NCBI RefSeq assembly: GCF_018294505.1
Contig: NC_057808.1
Span: 351,361,494 to 351,425,493, forward strand
Length of the DNA: 64,000 nt
DNA from: Triticum aestivum
Taxonomy: Eukaryota > Streptophyta > Magnoliopsida > Poales > Poaceae
Reading direction: 5' to 3'
The notes under the pieces were generated by a model, which worked only from the letters and a program-made list of their open reading frames with translations, was not told the DNA's origin and ran no database searches. A program made the translations under genes and the position numbers. The first letter of the stretch is position 1. Each line of letters starts with the position of its first letter. Positions 21,073-30,723 of the stretch are shown here, in pieces.

Positions 21073-23118
21073 ATGGAGTCGGTCGGCTCCACCGACCCGA
21101 TGCTCGTCGATTCCGACACGACATCGCTCGACGCCTACCCCTCCGACGTGGTGGAATTCGACGATCCTCTCCCTCGAGCTGACAGCGGCAACAGCGCTGT
21201 CACCGAAGTGTTGGTCATCGGCCACGTTGAGAACGCCCACGACGCCCTGCAAGCGGCGATGCACGACCTCTCCGTCCCCATCCCGGCCGACGCCGACGCC
21301 GAGACCTTGGAGGCACACCGCCTCGCCCTCATCGCGGAGGGCCAGAAGATAGCCTCCATGAGACGCCTCACCGAGGCCCACCAGCGCGAAGTCGACCGCG
21401 CCGCCTTCGGCACGCCGCCGCCTAGCGGCCCGAGCCGAGCCGGCTTCGTCCAGAAGCGCGGCGCGGCTATCGCCAGCATGCTGGGGGCAGATCGCCCCGT
21501 CTACGCCACCCCGCTCAAGAATCTGCGAGCCGCTCAGGCGGCCGCAGAAGAGCTCAATGGGCTGGGAGTCGATGAGCTCCCCTACATGACAAGACGGATC
21601 CAGCAGCTGATCGACGCGGCTGCGGAACGGCACGAAGCCGGCGCCCGTGCTGATAGTCATCCTCCGCGCCGGGAGCACGCCGCGACGTCCCGCTCGCCGA
21701 CTGCGAGCGGCGCCCGCCAGAAGAAAGACAAGGAGCCGGCTGCTAGCCGCAGTCGGACTCGCATCACCATCGAGCGCGACGCGGAAGGCCGCCCGCGAGC
21801 GGTGGAACACCAAGGAAATCTGCCTCCTCCCCCGCCTCGAAGAGAAAGACGTCTCACCCCGCCGCCTATCACGCACCCGACTCTTGGCGACCGACTCGGC
21901 CGCCGAGAAGGAGTCGGCGAGAACGACGCCCGCCACCGGATCGACCGCCTTGCTCGATCCCTGGCGTTAGAAGAAGAAGACGATGTCGGCCCGCCATGCT
22001 TTGGCCCCCGCATCCGCGATGAGCCCTTCCCCAAAGGGTTCTCGCTCCCCAGAGACATGCCCAAGTACAATGGCTCAGTGAAGCCGGAAGATTGGCTCAT
22101 CGACTACTCCACTGCTGTCAGCATAGCCAACGGCAATCGGCGCGTACCCGTGAAGTACGTCCCCCTCATGCTGCAAGGCACGGCGCGCACCTGGCTCAAC
22201 AGCCTCAAGCCTTACAGCATCAACAGCTGGCTGGACTTCACGGAGGTCTTCGTCCGCAACTTCACCAGCACCTACAAGCGGCCTCCCAAGCCTCGCCAGC
22301 TCTCCCTCTGCGTCCAAGGGCCCAACGAGTCGACCCGCGACTACCTCACGCGGTGGGCCGAGCTCCGCAACTCCTGCGAGGGAGTGCACAAGGTTCAGGC
22401 CATCGAGTACTTCACCGCCGGGTGCCGAGAGGGCACCCTCCTCAAGCACCAACTCCTCTGCGACGAGCCGACTACTCTCGATGAACTGCTAATCATCACG
22501 GACAAGTACGCCACGGCCGACTCCTCGATGAAGACTGAGCTCCGGGTAGACGCCTCTGGGAAGGTTATTGCCCGGGCTCCCAAGACGCTGGCTGGCGACT
22601 CCAACCGGCGCCCCTACCAGAACGATCACAAGCGCAAGGCCCCCATGCTGACTTCCACCAGTCGGCAGGTGGCCACAGTTGAAGATGAGCAGCCCGAAGA
22701 ACGGCCCGCTCCTAAGAAGAAGGGTGGCAGGCCGGCTTGGCAGCCGGCTTTCTCTTACGAGCAGACTCTTGACGCCCCCTGCAAATTCCACAGCGGCGCG
22801 AAGCCGTCCAACCACACGACCCGAAAATGCCACTGGCTCACACGCATCTCCAAGGGCGAAGGGTTGTTGCCGCCTCCGCCTCCTGGCCCGCCGCCTCCAG
22901 CCCCCAGCAGCCGGCGGCCTGGCCGACAGTCGGAGCCGTCCAAGACGAATTCCCTGAAGAGCACGCCGCCTACGTCGTCTTCACCAGTCAAGCCGACGAC
23001 AAGCGTAGTCGGCGCCGTCAGCATCAAGAAGTCAATGCAGTCGCCTCTAGCGCCCACGAGTTCATGCACTGGTCAGAGAAGCCAATCAGCTGGAGCCAGG
23101 CCGACCACCCAGAGGTGA
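21073..23118 (+). CDS. gag: Gag polyprotein, family B unit 2
   Basis: Near-identical to the gag at 8313-10358, without stops, with about 18 amino-acid changes over the open frame by eye. Capsid core and 'CKFHSGAKPSNHTTRKC' motif are both kept. One conserved-looking position that unit 1 has as Cys ('WAELCNSCEG') is Arg here, so the copies have drifted separately. The frame again ends in the Pro-rich region, with the protease frame at -1. Confidence 0.85.
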   Translation: MESVGSTDPMLVDSDTTSLDAYPSDVVEFDDPLPRADSGNSAVTEVLVIGHVENAHDALQAAMHDLSVPIPADADAETLEAHRLALIAEGQKIASMRRLTEAHQREVDRAAFGTPPPSGPSRAGFVQKRGAAIASMLGADRPVYATPLKNLRAAQAAAEELNGLGVDELPYMTRRIQQLIDAAAERHEAGARADSHPPRREHAATSRSPTASGARQKKDKEPAASRSRTRITIERDAEGRPRAVEHQGNLPPPPPRRERRLTPPPITHPTLGDRLGRREGVGENDARHRIDRLARSLALEEEDDVGPPCFGPRIRDEPFPKGFSLPRDMPKYNGSVKPEDWLIDYSTAVSIANGNRRVPVKYVPLMLQGTARTWLNSLKPYSINSWLDFTEVFVRNFTSTYKRPPKPRQLSLCVQGPNESTRDYLTRWAELRNSCEGVHKVQAIEYFTAGCREGTLLKHQLLCDEPTTLDELLIITDKYATADSSMKTELRVDASGKVIARAPKTLAGDSNRRPYQNDHKRKAPMLTSTSRQVATVEDEQPEERPAPKKKGGRPAWQPAFSYEQTLDAPCKFHSGAKPSNHTTRKCHWLTRISKGEGLLPPPPPGPPPPAPSSRRPGRQSEPSKTNSLKSTPPTSSSPVKPTTSVVGAVSIKKSMQSPLAPTSSCTGQRSQSAGARPTTQR

Positions 23119-24194
23119 TGCCATCCCCTGGCTCCTATGCATTGGTCTTGGATGTTACCCTCGCCACGGAGAGGCGAGTTGCCCGATTCTCCCGCGTCCT
23201 GATGGATGGCGGAAGTAGTATCAATATACTGTACCGCGATACCATGGAGAAGCTGAACATCAAGGCAAAGCAGCTTATGCCAAGCCGAACCATGTTCCAT
23301 GGTATCGTCCCCGGCTTGTCTTGCTCCCCAATCGGCAAGATTAAAATGGACGTTCTCTTCGGAGACAAAGATCATTTTCGCCGAGAAGCGATCTGGTTCG
23401 AAGTAGTGGATCTGGAGAGCCCCTACCATGCTTTGCTTGGCCGACCTGCTCTGGCCAAGTTTATGGCTGTGCCCCACTACGCATACCTGAAGATGAAGAT
23501 ACCGAGCTCGAAGGGGATCATCACGGTAGCCGGCAATTACAAGAAGTCCATCGAGTGTGCCATGGCCAGTAGCCGGCTGGCCGAGTCCCTCGTAGTGGCA
23601 GAAGAGAAGAAAATGCTGGAGCGGGTTGTGGCCATGGTCGGCAAGCAGCCGGCCCTGTCCCCCAACCCAAAGATTGTGATGCGCAGGGCTCCTTCCAGCC
23701 TGCCAAAGAGACGAAGAAGATACCTCTGGACCCGGAGAACCCGGAGAGGTTCGCTGTCATTGGGGCGAACTTGGACAGTAAATAGGAAGGCGAGCTCGTC
23801 GACTTCCTCCGTGAGAACCGAGACATTTTTGCATGGTCCCCAAAGGACATGCCGGGTGTCCCGAAGGATTTCGCTGAGCAAAAATTACATGTCCGAGCTG
23901 ATGCGAAGCCGGTCAAGCAACCCCTCCACCGACTATCAGAAGAGAAGCGAAGAATCGTGGGAGAAGAGATAGCCCGGCTCCTTGCCGCTGGCTTTATCAT
24001 GGAAGTGTTTTTTCCAGAGTGGCTTGCCAACCCAGTTCTGGTACTGAAGAAGAATAACAAGTGGCGTATGTGTATAGACTACACCAGCCTGAACAAGGCC
24101 TGCCCCAAGGATCCGTTTGCTCTGCCACGGATTGACCAAATGATAGACTCCACAGCCGGATGCGAGCTGTTGAGTTTTTTGGATGCCTACTCAG
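22827..24194 (+). pseudogene. pol: Truncated protease and reverse transcriptase start, family B unit 2
   Basis: The protease part with 'LMDGGSSINILY' is kept, but one C is missing from a C-run near 23668 compared with unit 1, which shifts the frame. Past the shift the original frame carries the same TAG as unit 1 (about 23781-23783) and then reverse transcriptase up to 'LLSFLDAYS'. There the sequence jumps at 24194/24195 directly into the interior of an LTR. YVDD, both RNase H domains, integrase and the antisense gene are missing from this unit. Confidence 0.88.
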
Positions 24195-25227
24195 AAAGCC
24201 GGTCATAAAGGATGCCGACTCCCCAGAGCCGGCCATGAAGAACGCCGACTCCCCAGAGTCGGCCACGAAGAGCGCCGACTCCAAGGAGCCGGCCGAGACC
24301 GCAACCACCAAAACTACACCCACATAACGGTGACAAGACGGGGTGTGGCCACAGTGCGGCCCACTACCCCCGAAGCCCGAGGCAGGCATGGGCACAGGAC
24401 GCCGTACGGGACGGCCATCTCCCGTCCGGCTCGGCACTGTAGCCATGCTGGCCTCAACGTCACCCACGGCAGACGCCAGTACGGCCGCGGGCGGCGGGCC
24501 CCTTTAGCCAGAGAGAGGCGCGAAGGCGGCCCAGCCTCCCCCAGTCGGCCAAGGGCGTAGCCGGCCCCCAGAAGCCGGCTACTCCCTCCCTCGAAGCGTG
24601 CGCCACATTAAGGAGACAAGACGAGGTAAGGCTACAGTGAGAGCTCTCGAGGCGGCACACTGTAGCCACGCTTACCTCGACGAAGCCCTCGTCATCAGGG
24701 GCGAGGCTACAGTAAGCAGCCGCCGACAAGACCCTAGGCGGTAGGGCCGGCCTGTCGACCAAGAGGCCGGCAGCCGGCGGGACCCACCAGTCGGCGGGCC
24801 CCAACGGCCGGCGGAGAAGCCGGCGAGCGTAGACACTGGCGGCTGGGCCCAGTGCCCAGCCGGATTACAATTGTACCCCGGGGGGTAGGCCTATATAAAC
24901 CCCCCGGAGCACCCATGCAAAGGGTTGGCTTCTTAGCGTTACACACACACCATAGATAGAGGGAAGCAAGAGCTAGCCTTGCTCTTCTTCTCCCTTGAAC
25001 CCAACAGCTCTAGGAGCAATTGTAGCTACTCTTACTGATCTAGTGATCATGCGGAGACCCCGTAGAGCAGGACTAGGGGTGTTATCTCCTCGGAGAGCCC
25101 CGAACCTGGGTAAGATCCGCCGGCGTGCATGTCTTCGCCTCATCCCGTTTCCAGGCACCGGCGACGTCTTACTGGCACCCACTATGATAAGCCACCCGTT
25201 GGCATATGTCGCACCTACCACCCGACA
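24195..25227 (+). repeat. LTR3 of family B, lacking its first 195 bp
   Basis: Begins at the position equal to 6995 in LTR1 and runs to the LTR end ACCCGACA. It has a TATATAAA box at 24892-24899. It keeps the bases deleted in LTR2 but has its own changes, including one extra G near 24886. The following five bases, GCAAC, are the right target duplication. Confidence 0.9.
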
Positions 25228-25232
25228 GCAAC
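25228..25232. repeat. Right target-site duplication GCAAC of the array
   Basis: Exact copy of 6795-6799. After it the interrupted host ORF resumes in frame. Confidence 0.9.
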
Positions 25233-25469
25233 CTTCGCGGAGAGAGCGAGGTTCATCGGCGACGAGGGCTGCGACGAGGTGGAGCTCATCTCTTCTGGAT
25301 GATTCAGGAGGCCGAGTCGGAGATCCCAGCTCAGGCGGCGAGGTGGGCGTACTACCGGACAACAAATCCCTCGCAGCTCAACATCAGGCCACCGCAGGTG
25401 GATGCGCTGGCCAATCTTCCTTCGGGAGCCTTACCGTCGGCGGTGCGGCCACCGGTTCGTCAGATCTGA
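25233..25469 (+). pseudogene. 3' part of the interrupted host-layer ORF (unrecognised)
   Basis: Resumes as 'FAERARFIGDEGCDEVEL', then an apparent short insertion near 25290 shifts the frame. In the new frame it continues 'FWMIQEAESEIPAQA', 'YYRTTNPSQLNIRPPQVDAL' and 'GALPSAVRPPVRQI' to a TGA at 25467-25469. The whole reads as one conserved-looking small protein when joined to 6579-6799. No known family recognised. Confidence 0.55.
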
Positions 25470-25489
25470 TCCTCCCAAGGCGAGCCCTG

Positions 25490-25867
25490 ATGCAGCGGAG
25501 ATCTATCGAAGCCCCTCCATGGCCTGGCGATGGTGGTATGACTCCAATTCGAATTCATGCTTCCTTTCGCAATCATTTGAATGCATTTCGTGAACGTGTG
25601 CTTAGATCTCGAAAAATTCCGTTTCTACGGGATTGCAAGTTAGCTGAGAGTGTGTTGAGGGTTCTTCCTCTGATTAAGGATTCGAATTCTATGGATTTTG
25701 CTACTTCTGCAGCTATCGATTTGGCGGTGCTAGTGGGTACAGTGATCTCTCCGCCGGCTGGTGACTGCCCGGTTGCTGTTGGTGAGATTGTGGAGCGAGT
25801 AGATCATCCCCCAAGACGTGCTCTCTCCCCGCCAGCTGGGCCCTCCTTCAGAGGTCGTGTTGTCTAA
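25490..25867 (+). CDS. Hypothetical 125-residue ORF upstream of LINE ORF1
   Basis: ATG at 25490 overlaps a TGA in another frame. The protein begins 'MQRRSIEAPPWPGDGG' and continues with regular, AT-richer codon use: 'RIHASFRNHLNAFRERVL', 'LAESVLRVLPLIKDSNSM'. No stop until 25867. It lies 21 bp after the stop of the preceding host-layer ORF and about 75 bp before ORF1 of the LINE. I do not recognise the family. It could be an additional leading ORF of the LINE or the N-terminal part of ORF1 separated by a frameshift. Confidence 0.45.
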   Translation: MQRRSIEAPPWPGDGGMTPIRIHASFRNHLNAFRERVLRSRKIPFLRDCKLAESVLRVLPLIKDSNSMDFATSAAIDLAVLVGTVISPPAGDCPVAVGEIVERVDHPPRRALSPPAGPSFRGRVV

Positions 25868-25941
25868 GGGAAGACGTATTCCACAAATGCGCATTCCTTT
25901 GACAAGGAAACCCTAGAAATAGAGGAGCATTTTGGCCAGTT

Positions 25942-28227
25942 ATGGCTTATTCCATCCCCTCCTCGCCGCTGCCCACACAGCCCGCCCCTCGGCCACACAA
26001 ACCCTCTCCTACCCCAGAATTCCTCTGTTGGATTCGGAAAGACCTCATTGAAGGTAAATCATTTTCTGCCACTGATTGCTTCCCTGCAACTCTCCGTGCA
26101 TTTGATCCACCTCCCAAAACCATCAAATTGTCTCGTGAAGGTCTTGGCCCGGGATCTCTTTCTTTTGCGGATGTGGTCAGACAAAGCTCAAAGATGGCCG
26201 ATCGTAGGACTGGCTTTGCTGGTACTGTTAGTCAGCCTAAGATGGCTGTGCAGAAATCTGCCCCAGGAGGAGGAGCTAGTGGATCCAAGCAGCCGACCGT
26301 TCCTTCTGGTAAAGAGCATGCCCCCCACAGCGACCGACCAGATCTACTAGCTCCACTGCTACTTCATCTCAGGTTCAATCTTCTCAGGCTAATGAGGTAG
26401 AATTGGAGCAACCTCTGGACCCTAGGTATAAGGACATGATTTGCTTCAATTATGGTGGTCCTGGTCACTATGTTGGCAACTCTGTGAAGCCCAAAACCTG
26501 CTTTATATGTCAAAAAAATCACAATGTCAACAACTGCTCTACTTGGTCTAGAGTGCAACCTACGGCCGCTTTCTTTGGAAGTGGTGCAAGTGGTCTTGGT
26601 TTTTACCATGTGGATGTTCCTGTGGCCAATGAGTCAAGGTGGTTGAATTTCCAAAATTCTGGTGTGGTTAACATAACCAAAGGTGATGTGGACAAGGAGA
26701 AACTGATGAGTCTTCTGACTGCTACTTTTTGCAAAACCAAAGCTTGGCCTTGGCAGATTAGAGGGTTGTCTAGCAAAAATTTCCTAGTTAGGTTCCCACC
26801 ATGGAAGAAGGTGGAGGATTTGATTGAACTGCCTGGCTTCTGCCTGCCTGAAGATGTGTCTGTTAAGATGAATGAATGGAAAGGTTCTTGTGACCCCTTT
26901 GGGGAACTGATTGAAGCCTGGGTCTTACTAGAAGGTAACCCACCCAAGTGGTGCACTTGGAAGGTTTTTGCACAAATTGCTTCAATGTTTGGTGTTTCGA
27001 CAGATGTGGACTGGAATGGTATGTTTAGAACCTTTTTTAAGAATGTGAGAGTCAAGATTTCTTGTAGAGATCCAACTAAAATTCCTTTTGAAAGGCTGAT
27101 TAAGATGAAAAAGAAACTGTTCCTACCTGGGTTCACTGTGGAAGGCTTTGAACAGAGTGGTGGTAAAGATTCTGTGATTGAGATTGATGATGAAGAAGAA
27201 GATGGAGATGCCAATGATGACCTTGGTGAACACTGTCAGCATGAGACCCATGATGATCCCACTGACCTGGTTGATGATGAAACTGCTATTGATGAGTTGG
27301 ACAAGGCTAACCTGACTACTAAAAGCACTTCTGGATCCTCTGTTGGTAAGAAGAATCTGACCCTTTTGGATGATTGTTTGTATTCTGAACATGATGCTTC
27401 TGTGCTGGAACACAACCATGGTAACCTGGAAACACAGACAAAGGAAAATTGTGCTGTGGAGAATGATGATGGTGAGCAGGTGTTGTCACCTGATGTGGAA
27501 GGAAAAAACAGTGAAGGAGAGGGGTTTTATACTCCTGATATTAGCTACTTGGCTAAAGATAGCGTGGATGTCAAACCTGGTAGTGTGAGCTATTGCCTTA
27601 ACCTACTGAAATCTATTGACATGTCTATGTATGATGATGAAAAAAGTGAAGCTGATATGGAGCTGGGGGTTCTCCCATCAGAAACTATTGAGAGGATGCA
27701 GGGGAGTGGGCTTAAGTGCTCCCTGATGGATTCGCCGACTCAAGTCCAAGATGAAGGTGGAAAAATGTCAAGTTATCAAAGTGGGGGCCAGTTATGGCAC
27801 AGAAATACTGCACTAGAACTCATGGAAATGTGAACATCATTGAGAAAGCTGCTGCCTATAAGATGAAGAAGAACTTGGAGATTCCACAAACTTTCAAAGG
27901 TAATTCCTTCCCATTGTTGACCCCATTGTTCTTGTTGACCAGGCTAACCAGGTTAATCTTGATATTGGTAAGGACAGTAACAATATGTTTGATATCATTA
28001 AGGATCTGGTGGTTAGGGAGCAAGAAAAATGTATAGCTTTTACTAATGGTCACCCTGAAATTGTTCTTCCTGATAATATTGATATTACCAATGATGATTT
28101 AGTAAGGACCCCTGCTAGAAATTCCTCTTTACTATTAGTTGGCACTGCTGATATTTTGGAGAGATCTCCAGCTATTCTCACTAAAGTTAAGCCTTCTGGC
28201 TTGTCTCACCCTTTTAGAATTCCTTGA
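25942..28227 (+). pseudogene. LINE ORF1 (RNA-binding protein), decayed
   Basis: Starts 'MAYSIPSSPLPTQPAPRP' and includes 'LSFADVVRQ', a pattern common at this place in plant LINE ORF1. A shift near 26335 moves the reading to the frame of 26403-27833. There two zinc knuckles follow: the first is broken (Cys-2 and Cys-4 replaced: '[14 protein letters not shown]'), the second is complete ('[13 protein letters not shown]'). The conserved region '[20 protein letters not shown]' and '[16 protein letters not shown]' comes next, then an acidic C-terminal half. Further shifts lie near 27830 and 27905, and the last part ends at 28227 just before ORF2. It packages LINE RNA; this copy is dead. Confidence 0.75.
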
Positions 28228-28228
28228 T

Positions 28229-28629
28229 ATGATAGGTCTGGTTTGGAACATTAGAGGTTTAGGTCAACCTAGTAAAATTCAGTGCCTGTGTGATGTGATC
28301 AGTAAAATTAATCCTGACTTTATTGGTTTTCAAGCGACTAAAAGAGATTTCATCTCTGATGGTTTTCTTAAAACCTTGGATGTTGGGGCAAACTTTGTCT
28401 GGCAATTTTTGCCTGTTGTGGGTACTGCTGGTGGGATTCTAATTGGCCTTAATTAAGAAAGATATGTTTGAGGTGATAGGGTTTATTAATAATAGATTTT
28501 CTATTAAAGCTACTATTAGGAACAAGTGTGATGGATTTCTCTGGCATTTGGTGATTGTCTATGGTTTAGCTTATACTAAATTCAAAATGGATTTTATTGC
28601 TGAATTACATGATGTTTTTGATTCTGCCT
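28229..28629 (+). pseudogene. LINE ORF2, start of the endonuclease domain
   Basis: ATG at 28229 gives 'MIGLVWNIRGLGQPSKIQ' and 'INPDFIGFQATK', the beginning of an APE-type endonuclease; the expected catalytic Glu of the QETK motif is Ala here. A frameshift near 28450 is followed by 'FEVIGFINNRFSIKA' and 'LWHLVIVYGLAYTKFKMDF'. The target duplication of a solo LTR interrupts it at 28625-28629, and ORF2 resumes at 29519. Confidence 0.75.
28625..28629. repeat. Left target-site duplication TGCCT of the solo LTR
   Basis: TGCCT here is repeated at 29514-29518. Removing the LTR and one copy restores an open reading through ORF2. Confidence 0.85.
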
Positions 28630-29513
28630 TGTCAGATGTGGGGTTCCGGCAAACCCTTGAGGTTCGAACACTGGGGTGCGCGCGAAGTCTTTCCCTCCTA
28701 CTGATCTACGCCCTAGCTCGCAAAGATCTCGCAGACGAACTTGACGAACTCGCAACACAGAGAGACACGAAGTTTATACTGGTTCGGGCCACCATTGTGG
28801 TGTAATACCCTACTCCAGTGTGGTGGTGGTGGATTGCCTCTTGGGCTGATGAAGAATAGTACAAAGGAAGAACAGCCTCCTGAGGTTGAGGTGTTCTTGT
28901 GCTTGTCGAACTTGAGTGGGCGAGGATTCGATGCCCCTACTATGGTGGCTAGCTCTACTTATATAGGGCCTGGTCCTCTTCCCAAATATCGAGCGGGAAG
29001 GGAGCCAACAACGGTGGGCAAATTTGAAGGGGGACAGCTAGTACAAGCTATCCTGACAAAAGCGGTCTTCGCCTGGAAAAGCTCTGGTGGTGACGCCGTC
29101 TTGGGCTCCACGATGACCTCCGTCTTGCCGTCCTTCTGGTCTTGGTCTCGTTGCACCAATATAGCAACCTTTGCCTGATGCCTCGGTACTCTTCGCCTGC
29201 GCTGGCCTCCTTAGAACCAAAGAGGAAATGAGGACGTTGCACGCGCTGGTGCCCGCCTAGTGCCGTTCGTCATGGCTCACGTCACGAGGGCCTCGTGAGG
29301 TTTTTCCCTGGCTTTATATCTCCACTCCTTGCGAGCCTGCCTGGTTAGGCTACTCCAGAGGAGGTCTTGCATCGTCCGCCTCGCGAAGCTTGGACCCTTG
29401 CGAGGGTCTTGGATGCCTTGTTGATGAAGATGGGCCGTACGGCCAGCTGGCTTAGCCACGCCGTGGGCCGCAGGCAGGCAAGTCTGGGGACCCCCGTTCC
29501 CAGAACGCCGACA
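28630..29513 (-). repeat. Solo LTR (884 bp) inside LINE ORF2
   Basis: Plus-strand ends are TGTCAGATG and CGCCGACA. On the minus strand it begins TGTCGGCG and has a good TATA box, CCTATATAAGTAGAG, at about 28964-28978, so the LTR is in minus orientation. No internal sequence or second LTR is present and a perfect 5-bp duplication flanks it, which identifies it as a product of LTR-LTR recombination. Family not assigned. Confidence 0.85.
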
Positions 29514-29518
29514 TGCCT
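29514..29518. repeat. Right target-site duplication TGCCT of the solo LTR
   Basis: Matches 28625-28629. Confidence 0.85.
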
Positions 29519-29791
29519 CCTATCCTATTTTGATTTGTGGAGACTTTAACCTTGTTAGGGGTAGTAATGATCAGAGTAGTGGCCTTGTTGATCAGCAAAC
29601 CACCTTGTTGTTTAATGATTGGGTCAACAGATGGGGTCTTTTGGAAATCTCTGTTTCCAATAGGAAATTTACTTGGTCTAATAATCAAGAGGCTCCTACC
29701 TTTGTTGTCCTAGATAGAGTTTTTTCCTCTTTGGATTGGGATGCCCATTTTCCCATGTCCTCCCTTACTGCCCTTCCTAGAGTGGGTACTG
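29519..29791 (+). pseudogene. LINE ORF2, second endonuclease segment
   Basis: Resumes as 'YPILICGDFNLVRGSND', with the catalytic GDFN of APE endonucleases, then 'GLLEISVSNRKFTWSNNQ' and 'VVLDRVFSSLDWD'. It is cut at 29791 by an antisense Copia LTR; the five bases before that are TACTG. The reverse transcriptase domain should lie beyond the window. Confidence 0.8.
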
Positions 29792-30212
29792 TGTTGGGGA
29801 ACGGAGCATGAAATTTCAAAAATTTCCTACGCTCACGCAAGATCTATCTAGGAGATGCATAGCAATGAGAGGGGGAGAGTGTGTCCACGTATCCTCGTAG
29901 ACCGAAAGCGGAAGCGTTAGCTTAACGCGGTTGATGTAGTCGAACGTCTTCTCGACCCAACCGATCAAGTACCGAACGTATGACACCTCCGAGTTCAGCA
30001 CACGTTCAGCTTGATGACGTCCCTCGAACTCTTGATCCAGCAAAGTGTCAAGGGAGAGTTCTGTGAGCACGACGGCGTGGTGACGGTGATGGTGAAGTGA
30101 TCCGCGCAAGGCTTCGCCTAAGCACTGCATGAATATGACTTCAGGCGTAAACTGTGGAGGGGGGCGCCGCACACAGCTTGGAACAATTGATGTGTCTTAG
30201 AGGCGCCCCCAC
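29792..30212 (-). repeat. Antisense Copia LTR fragment
   Basis: Plus strand begins TGTTGGGGAACG, the reverse complement of a typical Triticeae Copia LTR end (CGTTCCCCAACA). It is cut after 421 bp by the A2 Gypsy LTR. The rest of this LTR or element should lie beyond the window. Family not certain. Confidence 0.7.
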
Positions 30213-30676
30213 TAAGGGAGTCCTGGACTAAGGGGTCCTCGGGCGTCCGGCCTGTTAACCATGGGCCGGACTGATGGGCTGTGAAGATACGAAGACCGAA
30301 GACTCTCACCCGTGTCCAGATGGGACTCTCCTTGGCATGGAAGGAAAGCTTGGCGATCAAATATGAAGATTTCCTTTCTCCGTAACCGACCTTATGTAAC
30401 CCTAGATCCCTCCGGTGTCTATATAAACCGGAGGGCTTAGTCCGGATGAGCATACTCATTACCATAGTCATACAGGCTAGACTCTTAGGGTTTAGCTAGT
30501 ACGATCTCGTGGTAGATCAACTCTTGGAATACTCATATTCATCAAGATCAATCAAGCAGGAAGTAGGGTATTACCTCCATAGAGAGGGTCCGAACCTGGG
30601 TAAACATTGTGTCCATCGATCCTAGACGCACATTTCGGGACCCCCTACCTGAGATCCGCCGGTTTTGACACCGACA
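30213..30676 (+). repeat. 5' LTR of element A2 (464 bp)
   Basis: The expected TGAGGGAGTC start has mutated to TAAGGGAGTC; the end is GACACCGACA. TATA box ATATAAA at 30421-30427 lies between two CCGG tetramers as in A1. Left flank is CCCAC (30208-30212). Confidence 0.88.
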
Positions 30677-30695
30677 TTGGTGCTTTCATTGAGAG
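30677..30695 (+). other. Primer binding site of A2
   Basis: TTGGTGCTTTCATTGAGAG follows the LTR directly. Position fits a tRNA primer site; tRNA not assigned. Confidence 0.5.
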
Positions 30696-30723
30696 TTCCA
30701 CTGTGTCGTCGCCAAAAGGGTTG

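Larger units (their letters stand above)
6800..25227 (+). mobile_element. Tandem Tat-lineage Gypsy array, family B (three LTRs, two internal regions)
   Basis: Structure: LTR1 6800-8026, full internal region 8027-19575, LTR2 19576-20786, truncated internal region 20787-24194, 5'-truncated LTR3 24195-25227. The whole 18.4 kb is flanked by one 5-bp duplication, so the array is a single locus and not two independent insertions. The two internal regions differ by roughly 1 percent by eye, as do the LTRs. Unequal recombination between LTRs of sister copies, or integration of a tandem cDNA, gives this form. Gene order gag, protease, RT, two RNase H domains, integrase, antisense gene is that of the Tat branch of Ty3/Gypsy. 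Confidence 0.9.
25233..29791 (+). mobile_element. LINE (non-LTR retrotransposon), 5' part, decayed
   Basis: ORF1 with zinc knuckles and ORF2 with an APE-type endonuclease start are visible on the plus strand, the order of plant L1-type LINEs. The reverse transcriptase part is missing: the element is cut at 29792 by an antisense Copia LTR and should continue beyond the window. The left end is uncertain; the two small ORFs before 25870 may or may not belong to it. A solo LTR (28630-29513) sits in ORF2. Confidence 0.75.

Noticed and set aside
19576..25227. Two independent, nested insertions of family B
   Set aside because: There is no extra target duplication at LTR2, LTR3 is not followed by a primer site, and one GCAAC pair flanks the whole block.
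6800..25227. Repeated blocks as a CRISPR-like or satellite array
   Set aside because: Units are kilobases long with LTR, primer site, gag and pol; a retrotransposon explains them completely.
28637..28645. Start of the solo LTR at TGTGGGG
   Set aside because: It gives no target duplication; starting at 28630 gives TGCCT on both sides and TG..CA ends.
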